Notes: generated from the letters alone by a model not told the origin. A stretch of DNA of 61,332 nt from Bacteroidales bacterium (GCA_016935435.1 JAFGQZ010000017.1:1-61332), one strand, 5' to 3'. Positions 1 to 7,747 are shown, counted from the first letter of the stretch. Translations and numbers: made by a program.

Positions 1-1
1 C

Positions 2-367
2 TATCTCTTAAAATATATTCAAGAGGACAAGTTGAACTATTCAATTATTCCCGGAATTCCGGCATTTATTGCAGCAGGAACACTTGGCAAAAAACCAATT
101 ATTGAAGGTGACGGAAGCATTAAAATTATTGCCTGCCCCGAAAGTGTTGATGAAATTATGAGCATTTTGAAAGATAAAGGCACATTAGTCCTCATGAAAT
201 TAAGCAGAATAAAAAATTGGGATTCATTTTTTGAAGAACTCTCCGTTCCCTTCATATATGCGGAACGAGTTGGGACAAAAGAACAGTTTTTTACAAGTAA
301 CTCAAAGGATATAATCGGAAGGAGAATCCCTTATTTTTCGGTTTTGATAATATATAGCAACAACTAA
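2..367 (+). CDS. cbiL: Precorrin-2 C20-methyltransferase, C-terminal part (CobI/CbiL)
   Basis: The gene enters from the left edge: the frame is open from base 2, so only the last ~121 residues are present. The visible part has the end of a tetrapyrrole (corrin) methylase fold: NYSIIPGIPAF, the substrate/SAM cleft segment that follows the central loop, and a C-terminal stretch with YAERVGTKEQ and PYFSVLII, which is the typical CbiL/CobI ending. The enzyme methylates C-20 of (cobalt-)precorrin-2 with S-adenosylmethionine in the cytoplasm. The cobJ-cbiC fusion starts 18 bases downstream, so the two genes are one operon. An internal TTG at 32 is not the true start. Another corrin methylase cannot be fully excluded without the N-terminus. 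Confidence 0.85.
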   Translation, partial: YLLKYIQEDKLNYSIIPGIPAFIAAGTLGKKPIIEGDGSIKIIACPESVDEIMSILKDKGTLVLMKLSRIKNWDSFFEELSVPFIYAERVGTKEQFFTSNSKDIIGRRIPYFSVLIIYSNN

Positions 368-385
368 AAAAGAGTAACAAAGAAC

Positions 386-1783
386 ATGAAAATATACAGC
401 ATAGGAATTGGCCCTGGAAACAAAGATCTGATAACAGCCCAAGCTCAACAGGCACTGCAAGAATCGCAGGTTATTGTTGCTTACACTCCTTATCTTGACT
501 ACATTGAAGATTTTATACAAGAAAAAGAAATCATTTCAACTGGAATGAAAAAAGAACGTGAGCGTGCATCCCAAGCCTTTGTTGAGGCTCAGAAAGGCAA
601 AGTTGTTGCGGTGGTGAGTAGTGGCGATTCCGGGGTTTATGGCATGGCTCCGTTGCTTTGGGAGATGAAGCAGGAACTCAATTCAGCTATTGAAATAGAA
701 GTCATCCCCGGCATTAGCGCTGTATTTGATGCAGCCGCAAAACTTGGTGCACCGCTGGGACACGATTTCTGTACCATCTCTTTATCCGATTTACTTACTC
801 CTTGGGCGCTAATTGAAAAACGCATTGTTGCCGCTGCACAAGGTGATTTTGTAACAGCCATTTACAACCCGGTTAGTAAAGGAAGGTTTTGGCAACTCAT
901 GCGGTTAAAAGAGCTTTTTCTGGAATCGCGCAACCCTGAAACTCCTGTTGGTATTGCACGCCAGACTGGTCGTAAAGAGGAAGAGTTAAGGGTTATTACA
1001 CTGAAAGAATTGCAAAGCGATATGGCCGACATGTTTACGCTATTGATCATAGGCAATAGTCAAACGCGCAGTTTTAACAATAAGATGATTACCCCACGGG
1101 GTTATTACAATCAGTCAAAAGAAACCACTGATTCTCCCGGGCGACAAATTATGAATGAAAGTTTTCGAACAATTTTAAAAGAAGTTGACTTTGCTGGAAA
1201 ATCGCTTGCTCATAAATGGGTGGCTTTACATGCAATACATACCACAGCCGACTTTTCACTTAACCAGTCTGTCGAAATTACCAATAATGCTGTACCGTAT
1301 TTGCACGAGCTGCTATATTCGGAAACACCACCAGTTATAATTACCGATGTCTCAATGGTAACAAGGGGCATCAGAAAAAATACGGTCGAAAAGTTGGGTT
1401 TGGTGGTAAAATGCTATTTAGATGATGAACGGGTGGCTGCAATGGCCAAAGAAAAAAAAATAACACGCACACAGGCCGGAATCCGCATGGCTGTTGAAGA
1501 ACACCCCAATGCCATTTATGTATTTGGCAATGCTCCTACTGCATTAATTGAATTGGTAAGCCTGATAAGAAAAGGCAAGGCTGCACCGGAAGGAGTTATT
1601 GCTGCTCCTGTAGGTTTTGTAAATGTGAAGGAAAGCAAATGGCAGTTAAAGTATGGTTGTCCGTCTATTCCATCAGTAATAATTGAAGGGCGCAAAGGAG
1701 GAAGCAATGTGGCTGCAACCATTATCAATGCTATTTTAAGTTGGGATGAAGCCGAAGCAATGCATCCGGGTGAAGGGCTTTAG
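386..1783 (+). CDS. cobJ-cbiC: Fused precorrin-3B C17-methyltransferase / precorrin-8X methylmutase
   Basis: A 465-residue fusion of two cobalamin enzymes. Residues 1-245 are a CobJ/CbiH methylase: N-terminal YSIGIGPGNKDLI SAM-cleft motif, VVSSGDSGVYGMA loop, EVIPGISAV and a TAIYNPVSKGR segment. The enzyme methylates C-17 and drives ring contraction. Residues ~256-465 are CbiC/CobH, which moves the C-11 methyl group to C-12 to give (hydrogeno)cobyrinate; His285 in ALHAIHTTAD fits the catalytic histidine. The C-terminal half also has the family's VFGNAPTAL and APVGFVNVKESK segments. Both halves look intact and full length. It follows cbiL by 18 bp. The non-consecutive steps joined here suggest the fusion serves co-expression or intermediate handling (inference). 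Confidence 0.93.
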   Translation: MKIYSIGIGPGNKDLITAQAQQALQESQVIVAYTPYLDYIEDFIQEKEIISTGMKKERERASQAFVEAQKGKVVAVVSSGDSGVYGMAPLLWEMKQELNSAIEIEVIPGISAVFDAAAKLGAPLGHDFCTISLSDLLTPWALIEKRIVAAAQGDFVTAIYNPVSKGRFWQLMRLKELFLESRNPETPVGIARQTGRKEEELRVITLKELQSDMADMFTLLIIGNSQTRSFNNKMITPRGYYNQSKETTDSPGRQIMNESFRTILKEVDFAGKSLAHKWVALHAIHTTADFSLNQSVEITNNAVPYLHELLYSETPPVIITDVSMVTRGIRKNTVEKLGLVVKCYLDDERVAAMAKEKKITRTQAGIRMAVEEHPNAIYVFGNAPTALIELVSLIRKGKAAPEGVIAAPVGFVNVKESKWQLKYGCPSIPSVIIEGRKGGSNVAATIINAILSWDEAEAMHPGEGL

Positions 1784-1821
1784 TTTTTAACCACGAAATA
1801 CGCAAAAAACACGAAAAGAAA
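1784..1821 (+). repeat. Left arm of inverted repeat flanking the GxxExxY gene
   Basis: The stretch directly after the cobJ-cbiC stop contains AACCACGAAATACGC followed by an A-rich run and ACGAAAAG. The reverse complement of 2434-2464 reads ACCACGAAAATCGCGAAAAG in the corresponding place, so the two arms form an imperfect inverted repeat around the GxxExxY gene. A third copy of the motif begins at 3674. The pattern is seen directly; that it marks a mobile cassette is inference. Confidence 0.6.
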
Positions 1822-1861
1822 GAGTAAATACAATATAGTTTAACCATAAAATAGTTCTACA

Positions 1862-2242
1862 ATGGAGATGCTTTATGCCGAAGAAACTTATAAGATACAA
1901 GGTGCTGCATTTGAAGTTTACAAAGAGATTGGGTGTGGGTTTTTGGAAGCAGTTTACCAGGAATGTTTGGAGAATGAATTTTCCTTGCAAAAGATACCCT
2001 TTTCTTCTCAAACTGAGTTGACCCTGGAATATAAGGGAGAAACCCTCAAACAAACCTATAAGCCCGATTTTATATGTTATGGTAAAATAATAGTTGAAAT
2101 AAAAGCTGTTAAAGAGTTAACAAATGAACATCAGGCGCAGGTATTAAACTATTTGAAAGCATCGGGTCTTGAATTGGGACTATTGATAAATTTTGGTTCC
2201 TATCCAAAGGCAGAAACGAAAAGGCTAATATGGAGCCATTAA
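1862..2242 (+). CDS. GxxExxY family protein (PDDEXK_3-like)
   Basis: A 126-residue protein of the GxxExxY family, named after a conserved motif seen here as GFLEAVY (residues ~27-33). The second half carries a PD-(D/E)XK nuclease-like core: YKPDF, then VEIKAVKEL with the E-x-K pair, and a conserved NYLKASGLELGLLINFGS ending that is characteristic of the family. The biological role of these proteins is unknown; a nuclease fold is predicted. The gene is out of place inside a cobalamin operon, is bounded by inverted repeats (1784-1821 and 2434-2464), and is followed by a MITE-like element. This suggests it entered as a cassette. Start at the ATG at 1862; no clear ribosome binding site. Confidence 0.9.
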   Translation: MEMLYAEETYKIQGAAFEVYKEIGCGFLEAVYQECLENEFSLQKIPFSSQTELTLEYKGETLKQTYKPDFICYGKIIVEIKAVKELTNEHQAQVLNYLKASGLELGLLINFGSYPKAETKRLIWSH

Positions 2243-2273
2243 CCATAATTTCGAAAAAACGAAAAGGAAAATA

Positions 2274-2426
2274 GAGGATGTCTCAAAAGTCAGTTTTCCA
2301 GCCCTCACCCCTCTAACTCCCCTAAAGGGGCGGATTCAAACGTGCTGAGTGCGAGAGATTTCCCCTTTAGGGGATAAAGGGGTTAGCGATGGCAATTAAA
2401 AGTTTTGATACTTTTGAGACAGCCTC
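2274..2426. mobile_element. MITE-like palindromic element
   Basis: Arms at 2274-2290 and 2410-2426 are 17-base terminal inverted repeats with one mismatch (GAGGATGTCTCAAAAGT against GAGGCTGTCTCAAAAGT). Inside is a second inverted repeat built on CCCCTAAAGGGG near 2318-2330 and CCCCTTTAGGGG near 2362-2373. The 153-bp element encodes nothing. The GAGGCTGTCTCAAAA-type end resembles termini of Bacteroidota insertion sequences, so it is probably a non-autonomous derivative; the family is not assigned and no clear target-site duplication was found. It sits between the GxxExxY gene and the right inverted repeat, that is, nested. Confidence 0.65.
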
Positions 2427-2433
2427 ATCTTCT

Positions 2434-2464
2434 GTGCTTTTCGCGATTTTCGTGGTAAAAAAAT
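2434..2464 (-). repeat. Right arm of inverted repeat flanking the GxxExxY gene
   Basis: The plus strand reads GTGCTTTTCGCGATTTTCGTGGT then A-rich DNA. In reverse complement this matches the left arm at 1784-1821 around the core ACCACGAAA. It ends about 10 bases before the cobL start codon, so any insertion would have left the cobL start intact. Confidence 0.55.
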
Positions 2465-2475
2465 AAATAGTACAA

Positions 2476-3657
2476 ATGCAAAATATAACCATTATAGGGA
2501 TAAACGATACGCAACCATCATTCACTGATGAGCAAAAAAGAATCATCTCATTGTGTATCAACTTTGCCGGTGGAGAACGGCACTTTCAGCTTGTGAAAGA
2601 TGTTTTACCGAAAAACCATCAATGGAGAAACATAACAGTTCCTTTATCTGATTTAATTGATGAGATTAATGAAACGCAAGGGAACTGGATAGTATTTGCT
2701 TCCGGTGACCCATGGTTTTTTGGGATTGCCAACACACTAAAAAGAGAATTCCCCACGGCAACAATTCATAGTTTTCCACTATTTAATTCCATCCAAATTT
2801 TAGGACATCGTTTAGGTATTAACTATGGTGATTACAAACCAATTTCGCTTACCGGTCGTCACTGGAAAGAGTTCGACAAGGCTTTAATTACAGGGGAATG
2901 TCGAATGGCCATATTAACCGACCGGAAAAACACGCCGCCTGTTATTGCCGAACGAATGCGTAACTATGGATATTCAAACTATAAAATATATTACGGAGAG
3001 CATTTAGGAGGTGAAGAGGAAAAAGTGCTAACCCTTACATTAAAAGAAGCACTCACATTAGATTATAAACACCCTAACTGTTTGCTTCTTGAGAAAACAG
3101 ACGATGCTATTCCCCAAAAGCTAATCCCTGAAAGTGAGTTTCAAATACTCGATAACCGCCCCAATATGATTACTAAAATGCCGGTTCGTTTGGCAACCCT
3201 GGCATCTATGGAACTGAACTCTAAAACCGTGTTATGGGATATTGGGGCTTGCACAGGCAGCATATCTATTGAGGCTCGTTTGAATTACCCTGATTTACAA
3301 ATAGTGGCATTTGAACAGCACCACAACCGGATGCTTATGATGGAAAATAATTGTAAACAATTTCAGTGTCCTGGAATTGAGATGTTAGAGGGCGATTACC
3401 TTCAAATTGATAAAGAAGAACTAATGCCTCCCGATGCTGTATTCCTTGGTGGGCATGGAGGTAAGATGGAAGAAATATTAGACGATATTTCAAAACGCTT
3501 GCTTCCTGGTGGGATAATTTCCTTCAATTCTGTCAGCGAAACCAGCGAAGAACGTTTTCTTAAATGGACAGAAAAGAATAACTATACCATTAAATGTAAA
3601 CAATTAATACAGGTTGATAAATATAACCCGATTCAAATAATAACAATAAAGAAATGA
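2476..3657 (+). CDS. cobL: Precorrin-6Y C5,15-methyltransferase, decarboxylating (CobL / CbiE-CbiT)
   Basis: A 393-residue two-domain enzyme. The N-terminal CbiE-like half (1-~200) is a diverged tetrapyrrole methylase: ITIIGIND at the start, FASGDPWFFG loop and PLFNSIQILGHRLG. The C-terminal CbiT-like half (~215-393) is a Rossmann SAM methyltransferase with DIGACTGSISIEA (motif I), AFEQHHNRMLMMENN and FLGGHGGKMEEIL. It methylates C-5 and C-15 and decarboxylates the acetate side chain at C-12. The length fits the usual ~400 residues. It lies between the GxxExxY cassette and a hairpin repeat, in the same direction as the other cobalamin genes, so it probably remains in their transcript. Confidence 0.93.
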   Translation: MQNITIIGINDTQPSFTDEQKRIISLCINFAGGERHFQLVKDVLPKNHQWRNITVPLSDLIDEINETQGNWIVFASGDPWFFGIANTLKREFPTATIHSFPLFNSIQILGHRLGINYGDYKPISLTGRHWKEFDKALITGECRMAILTDRKNTPPVIAERMRNYGYSNYKIYYGEHLGGEEEKVLTLTLKEALTLDYKHPNCLLLEKTDDAIPQKLIPESEFQILDNRPNMITKMPVRLATLASMELNSKTVLWDIGACTGSISIEARLNYPDLQIVAFEQHHNRMLMMENNCKQFQCPGIEMLEGDYLQIDKEELMPPDAVFLGGHGGKMEEILDDISKRLLPGGIISFNSVSETSEERFLKWTEKNNYTIKCKQLIQVDKYNPIQIITIKK

Positions 3658-3673
3658 ATACGCGATTGCAATT

Positions 3674-3770
3674 CAACCACGAAAAACGCTAAAAGCACGA
3701 AAGAAACATGTCTCTGACATGTTAAAAATTGCAACGCAATTTTAATTTTAGTGCCTTTCGTTGTAAAAAA
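3674..3770. repeat. Double-hairpin intergenic repeat with ACCACGAAA end
   Basis: Starts with CAACCACGAAAAACGC (3674), the same motif as the arms around the GxxExxY gene. It then has two perfect hairpins: AACATGTC/GACATGTT (3705-3712 and 3716-3723, loop TCT) and AAAATTGC/GCAATTTT (3725-3732 and 3736-3743, loop AAC). It ends in GTGCCTTTCGTTGTAAAA, which is a degenerate inverted copy of the start. It encodes no protein. It looks like an empty relative of the GxxExxY cassette, inserted between cobL and cbiG-cobM. Confidence 0.6.
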
Positions 3771-3840
3771 TATTAATGTGGTTTAAATACAATTTCTAAA
3801 TGGTTTTACTTTACATTCATTGGAGAAACATACAAAGTGT

Positions 3841-5610
3841 ATGATTAGCATTATTATAAATTCAGATAAGGCAGAACAACTGGCAAACCAAATAATAAAC
3901 AAAGGTTTTAATGCAGAAATATGCCGTTCCCCAAAAGATTTAAAAGAACGATTTGATACAAAAGAAGCACTCATTTTCATTGGTTCATTGGGGATTTGTG
4001 TAAGGGAAATAGCCCCATTTCTTACAAATAAGAAGCAAGACCCGGCAGTAATCAATATTGATGCCAACGGACAGTTTGTTCTACCTGTTGTTTCCGGGCA
4101 TATTGGCGGGGCAAATAACTTGGCAAATGAATTGGCAAGGCTAATTGGGGCTACACCTGTAATTACAACGGTTAGTGACACTTCCGGTTTATGGGCACTC
4201 GATATACTTCCCGAACAATTTGATTGGGAAATAGAATATCCGGGTTCGCTTACTAATATGATGGCGCTATTTGTTAATGGTAAAAAAACAGCCTTGTTGT
4301 TGGAATGCAGAGATAAAGGGACACTCCATCTTGAAGCTTCCAAGCCCGAATTTGTTGATGTTTACTACGATTATCATAAACTTAATCCTGATAATTATGA
4401 ATTAATCATTGCTGTAACACCTTTTATATATGACTTCGGTATTCACACACTGTTTTACAGGCCTAAAGTTTTGCATATTGGCTTTGGCTGCCAGAAGGGA
4501 ATCAACTTTAAAAACTTTGAAGAACAGTTAAATGAATTTTTTCAGGACAAGAAATTATCTAAAAAATCAATTTGCTCCTTGGCTACAGTTTCCATTAAAA
4601 AAGACGAACCGGCATTTTTAGAGCTTTCCAATTCGTTCGGGATACCTTTGTCTGTTTATGATGAAGTAACTTTAGCTGATTATCAGGTTCCAAATCCTTC
4701 CGAAAAAGTAAAAACAGTTACCGGTTCTTATGGAGTAGCAGAAGCTGCTGCCATGCATAGTTCGGGTAACTCTTTGTTAGTTGAGAAAACAAAATTGAAA
4801 GCCGATAACTTGTTTTTTACAGTTGCTGTCGCATTTGACCGAAATGCCGAGAGAACCGGCTTTGTTGAATTTGTAGGTGCTGGCCCTGGCGACCCTGAAT
4901 TGGTTTCGGTACGTGGAAGAAAATTGCTCCAAACCGCCGACTATATTTTATATGCCGGGAGTCTTGTACCAAAAGAGCTTACGTATTATGCCAGGCCAGG
5001 GTGTGTAGTTCAAAGTTCTGCCTCAATGGATTTGGAAACACAGCTCAATAGTATGAAAGTTTATTATGAGCGTGGATTGTTTATTGTGAGGCTTCACACA
5101 GGTGACCCATGCATTTATGGTGCTATCCAGGAACAAATGGCAATTATGGACAAGTGGGGCTGGAAATACAACATCACCCCCGGAATTTCCTCATTCCAGG
5201 CCGCAGCTGCTGCTTTAAAATCGCAGTTTACCATCCCCGGGGAAGTACAAACCATAATCCTAACCCGTGGTGAAGGTCGGACACCCATGCCCGAAAAGGA
5301 GCAATTGCATAAACTGGCAGAGTCACAAAGTACCATGTGCATTTACCTGAGTGCATCTATTGCAGGTAAAGTGCAGGACGAATTACTGGAACATTATCCT
5401 CCTGAAACCCCTGTGGCTATTTGTTATAAACTTACCTGGAAAGACGAACAAATTTTTCGTTGCACTCTTGAAACACTTGCCAAAACAGTACAAGCAAATA
5501 ATGTAAGTATGACTACCCTTATTGTTGTGGGAAAGGCAATTGACAACCGGCGAGGTATCTCAAAACTTTATGATAAAGGGTTCCAGCATGCATTCAGGGA
5601 AGCTGAGTAG
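3841..5610 (+). CDS. cbiG-cobM: Fused cobalt-precorrin-5A hydrolase / (cobalt-)precorrin-4 C11-methyltransferase (CbiG-CobM)
   Basis: A three-part fusion. The N-terminal CbiG domains (residues ~1-330) show FIGSLGICVREIAPFL and LPVVSGHIGGANNLA, then a CbiG C-terminal/CobE-like part with LHIGFGCQKG and TVTGSYGVAEAAA. CbiG opens the lactone of cobalt-precorrin-5A and releases acetaldehyde, which marks the cobalt-early route. Residues ~335-589 are a CobM/CbiF methylase: VEFVGAGPGDPELVSVRGRK, LHTGDPCIYGA, NITPGISSFQAAAA and ILTRGEGRTPMP. It methylates C-11, the step just before CbiG. The ATG at 3841 was preferred over an in-frame TTG at 3820 because MISIIINSDKA is a normal CbiG start. It is the last cobalamin gene in the run. 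Confidence 0.92.
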   Translation: MISIIINSDKAEQLANQIINKGFNAEICRSPKDLKERFDTKEALIFIGSLGICVREIAPFLTNKKQDPAVINIDANGQFVLPVVSGHIGGANNLANELARLIGATPVITTVSDTSGLWALDILPEQFDWEIEYPGSLTNMMALFVNGKKTALLLECRDKGTLHLEASKPEFVDVYYDYHKLNPDNYELIIAVTPFIYDFGIHTLFYRPKVLHIGFGCQKGINFKNFEEQLNEFFQDKKLSKKSICSLATVSIKKDEPAFLELSNSFGIPLSVYDEVTLADYQVPNPSEKVKTVTGSYGVAEAAAMHSSGNSLLVEKTKLKADNLFFTVAVAFDRNAERTGFVEFVGAGPGDPELVSVRGRKLLQTADYILYAGSLVPKELTYYARPGCVVQSSASMDLETQLNSMKVYYERGLFIVRLHTGDPCIYGAIQEQMAIMDKWGWKYNITPGISSFQAAAAALKSQFTIPGEVQTIILTRGEGRTPMPEKEQLHKLAESQSTMCIYLSASIAGKVQDELLEHYPPETPVAICYKLTWKDEQIFRCTLETLAKTVQANNVSMTTLIVVGKAIDNRRGISKLYDKGFQHAFREAE

Positions 5611-5885
5611 TAATAACCATTCTCTTGTAAAAAACTTGATGAAAATAAATACATAACAAATTTTGCAACCGAAAATTTCGAAATGAATGATTATGTGTTT
5701 ATTATAGAATGTTTTTTATCTAAAAGTCTTAAAATATTGCACTAACTGTTTCAGAATGTAGTTTTGTCTTTCATATCAACGAAGATGAACAAGGATTAAA
5801 TGCGCCGGTCAATTATATTACGAACTCTTTGTGTAAATTCTTTTTCTCTCTAATCCCTGAACTGGCAAGGTACACAGAAGGGCAT
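5611..5885. other. Intergenic region after the cobalamin operon
   Basis: About 275 AT-rich bases with no open frame of note and no clear hairpin with a T-run for the plus-strand operon. Nothing supportable was seen apart from the tRNA terminator that follows at 5886-5920 on the other strand. Confidence 0.5.
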
Positions 5886-5920
5886 AAAAAAAGGGATTTC
5901 ATCAAAACCGACAAAATCCC
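5886..5920 (-). terminator. Terminator of tRNA-Lys
   Basis: On the minus strand GGGATTT (from 5920-5914) and AAATCCC (5899-5893) can pair around a 14-base loop and are followed by a run of seven T (5892-5886). It lies immediately after the tRNA 3' end. Confidence 0.75.
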
Positions 5921-5925
5921 CGCTT

Positions 5926-6001
5926 TGGTGATCCCGGAGGGGCTCGAACCCTCGGCCCGCAGATTAAGAGTCTGCTGCTCTACCAACTGAGCTACGGGAC
6001 C
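5926..6001 (-). tRNA. tRNA-Lys (anticodon CTT)
   Basis: The minus strand gives a full cloverleaf: acceptor GGTCCCG pairing with CGGGATC, D-arm GCTCAGTTGGTAGAGC, anticodon stem GCAGA/TCTGC with loop CTCTTAA (anticodon CTT, codon AAG), and T-arm GAGGGTTCGAGCCCCTC region. Discriminator A is followed by an encoded CCA (5926-5928 on the plus strand). A T-rich terminator follows, and a TATTTTTG box lies a few bases upstream, so it is a single-gene unit. Confidence 0.97.
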
Positions 6002-6005
6002 GCTG

Positions 6006-6039
6006 CAAAAATAGTAAATAATTGCTTTTACTGGGCAAA
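6006..6039 (-). promoter_or_regulatory. Bacteroidota-type promoter of tRNA-Lys
   Basis: On the minus strand a perfect TAnnTTTG box (TATTTTTG, 6013-6006) lies four bases before the tRNA 5' end, with TTTG (6039-6036) 22 bases upstream. The order fits the -33 TTTG / -7 TAnnTTTG promoter of this phylum; the spacer is slightly long, and the box is close to the mature 5' end, so a short or absent leader is implied. Confidence 0.55.
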
Positions 6040-6239
6040 TGTCGAAGGAATTATGTTTTGTTATAGATAACGTCTTGGTTTTACTAGAAATAGGTGATGA
6101 AAAAATATTATTACAGGTGACAATTCACTTGTTGTGTTAAGAAAGCTTCAATAAATAGTTTTTAGCAATTCGTCCTTTTATATTAAATTTAGTGCAACTA
6201 TTTATCATAATTTGCGTTCAACTTTTAAAAATTTGATGC

Positions 6240-6518
6240 ATGCAACTTAAGCCCAATAATAAAAAAACAAAAAGGCGGTTTCAATTGCCGGTAATCGCAC
6301 ATTTTGCCGACCGTAGTGTCAGGTTTAACAATATACTTGAAGCTGAAAGAATTACTGGCATTAACTACAACCTCATTTTTGAGGCCTGTATAGGTAAATT
6401 ACATAAAGCACGCAATGTTTATTGGGAGTTTGAGAAGGGCAACCATTATCTCCGGTACAAATCGCATTATATGCGGGCAACACAGAAAATGCTCGAAGAG
6501 GGCCATAAGCACCATTAA
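6240..6518 (+). CDS. Small basic protein with NUMOD1-like segment
   Basis: A 92-residue, strongly basic protein. Residues ~20-62 (IAHFADRSVRFNNILEAERI, then TGINYNLIFEACIGKLHKARNVYW) follow the NUMOD1 pattern: a short hydrophobic strand, an S/N-x-x-EA-x-x-TGI helix, I-x-x-x-C-x-G-K, and an aromatic W-x-F ending. NUMOD1 modules are DNA-binding helix-turn-helix accessories of homing endonucleases; here the module stands alone with no nuclease domain. It therefore may be a small nucleic-acid-binding protein. This is a pattern match by eye and function is unknown. It is isolated, with about 240 bp of free DNA upstream. Confidence 0.6.
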   Translation: MQLKPNNKKTKRRFQLPVIAHFADRSVRFNNILEAERITGINYNLIFEACIGKLHKARNVYWEFEKGNHYLRYKSHYMRATQKMLEEGHKHH

Positions 6519-6619
6519 TGATTTATGGCGCATATTGTGTGTTTGCTAATGGTTTTTATTTGATATAAAAATACATCCAAAGTATTTCTTTGCAGGCTAC
6601 TATAGGTTTATTGACCAGA

Positions 6620-7747
6620 TTATCCGAGAACAGTAAAGCCCATTTGTCTCAGTCTTTGTTTATAATTTCTGCTATCGTTTTTAAGGTTTATTATCCAGGC
6701 GTTAAATTCCCTTCTAACAGGGTAGTTGCCCCTTTGGTCTTCAAAACCGGCAGGGTTGAGGCGAAGAGCACTGTCGTCTGATATAATGTCGTAAGTATGC
6801 AACACAGCTTCGGTAAGCACACTTTGATAGCTGCGTTTACGGGCATCAATAGTAATTTCCATAATTTCGCGGGTAGGTATTTCATCCGGGTACCAATCAA
6901 TTAAAGGTAACCCAAAATACCTGCTCAGTGCAGAAACCGACATGGCAGTGCCTTTAGCCTTTCCATCGAGCGAGTAACCTGCTATATGCGGTGTTGCAAC
7001 AGAACACATTTTTAATAGTTCAAGGTCGATTGCAGGCTCATTTTCCCAAACATCAATAAGGGCAGCTGAAAGCCTATTGTTGATTAATGTATTTTTTAAT
7101 GCTTGTGTATCAACCACTTCGCCTCGCGATGAGTTGATGAGAATAGTGCCCTTTGTTAATTTTTGCAGGAAATTTTCGCCGGCCATACCAAGCGTTTTGT
7201 GCTTGCCATCGGGGGTAAGCGGAACATGAAAACTTATTATGTCAGATTCACGCATAATTGTCTCCAGGTTCAAAAAACCGCAAGAGCCTGTTAAATCGGC
7301 TTTTGGCGGGTCGTTGAGCAAAACCCTCATGCCAGTGTTTTCGGCAAAAGAAACAATTTTCGATCCTACGTTGCCTACCCCTATTACCCCGAGGCAACGT
7401 GTTGTTAAATCTATTTTGTTTTGATAGGCATATTGCAACAGTGCTGCCATAAACCACTGCATAACAGAACCAGCATTACATCCAGGTGCATTGGCCCAGT
7501 ATATATTGTTTTTTTTGCAATAGTCAGTATCGATATGGTCGTAGCCAATAGTTGCAGTTGCAACGAACTTAACACCAGTGCCTTCAAGTAAATTGCTGTT
7601 GCATTGTGTGCGAGTGCGTACAATTAATGCATCGGCGTCGAGCAAATCGTCTTTTTCTATGGTATGGCCCGGTTTGTAAACTATATCAGCGAAGGGTTCG
7701 AGTACACCTTTCAGAAACGGTATTTTATCATCGGCAATTATTTTCAT
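6620..7747 (-). CDS. pdxB: 4-phosphoerythronate dehydrogenase (PdxB)
   Basis: A 375-residue D-2-hydroxyacid dehydrogenase of the PdxB type, which oxidises 4-phospho-D-erythronate with NAD in the DXP-independent pyridoxal 5'-phosphate route. Motifs: N-terminal MKIIADDKIPF, TATIGYDHID, NAPGCNAGSVMQW, nucleotide-binding GVIGVGNVGSKI (~115-126), then VPLT, LINSSRGEVVDT with the active-site arginine, DVWENEP with the catalytic glutamate, and ATPHIAGYS with the catalytic histidine. A C-terminal ~80-residue PdxB dimerisation region (RRSYQSV-like, LNPAGFEDQRGNYPVRREF) separates it from SerA. The start was placed at the ATG at 7747; a longer frame would add a hydrophobic extension that the family lacks. 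Confidence 0.93.
   Translation of the reverse strand: MKIIADDKIPFLKGVLEPFADIVYKPGHTIEKDDLLDADALIVRTRTQCNSNLLEGTGVKFVATATIGYDHIDTDYCKKNNIYWANAPGCNAGSVMQWFMAALLQYAYQNKIDLTTRCLGVIGVGNVGSKIVSFAENTGMRVLLNDPPKADLTGSCGFLNLETIMRESDIISFHVPLTPDGKHKTLGMAGENFLQKLTKGTILINSSRGEVVDTQALKNTLINNRLSAALIDVWENEPAIDLELLKMCSVATPHIAGYSLDGKAKGTAMSVSALSRYFGLPLIDWYPDEIPTREIMEITIDARKRSYQSVLTEAVLHTYDIISDDSALRLNPAGFEDQRGNYPVRREFNAWIINLKNDSRNYKQRLRQMGFTVLG

Noticed and set aside
2274..2426. MITE-like element as a CRISPR array or rho-independent terminator
   Set aside because: There is no repeat-spacer periodicity, and the palindromes are not followed by a T-run; terminal inverted repeats fit a mobile element better.
5611..5885. 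Cobalamin riboswitch or regulatory RNA near the cobalamin operon
   Set aside because: No B12-box-like conserved core is visible in the window; the operon start lies outside to the left.
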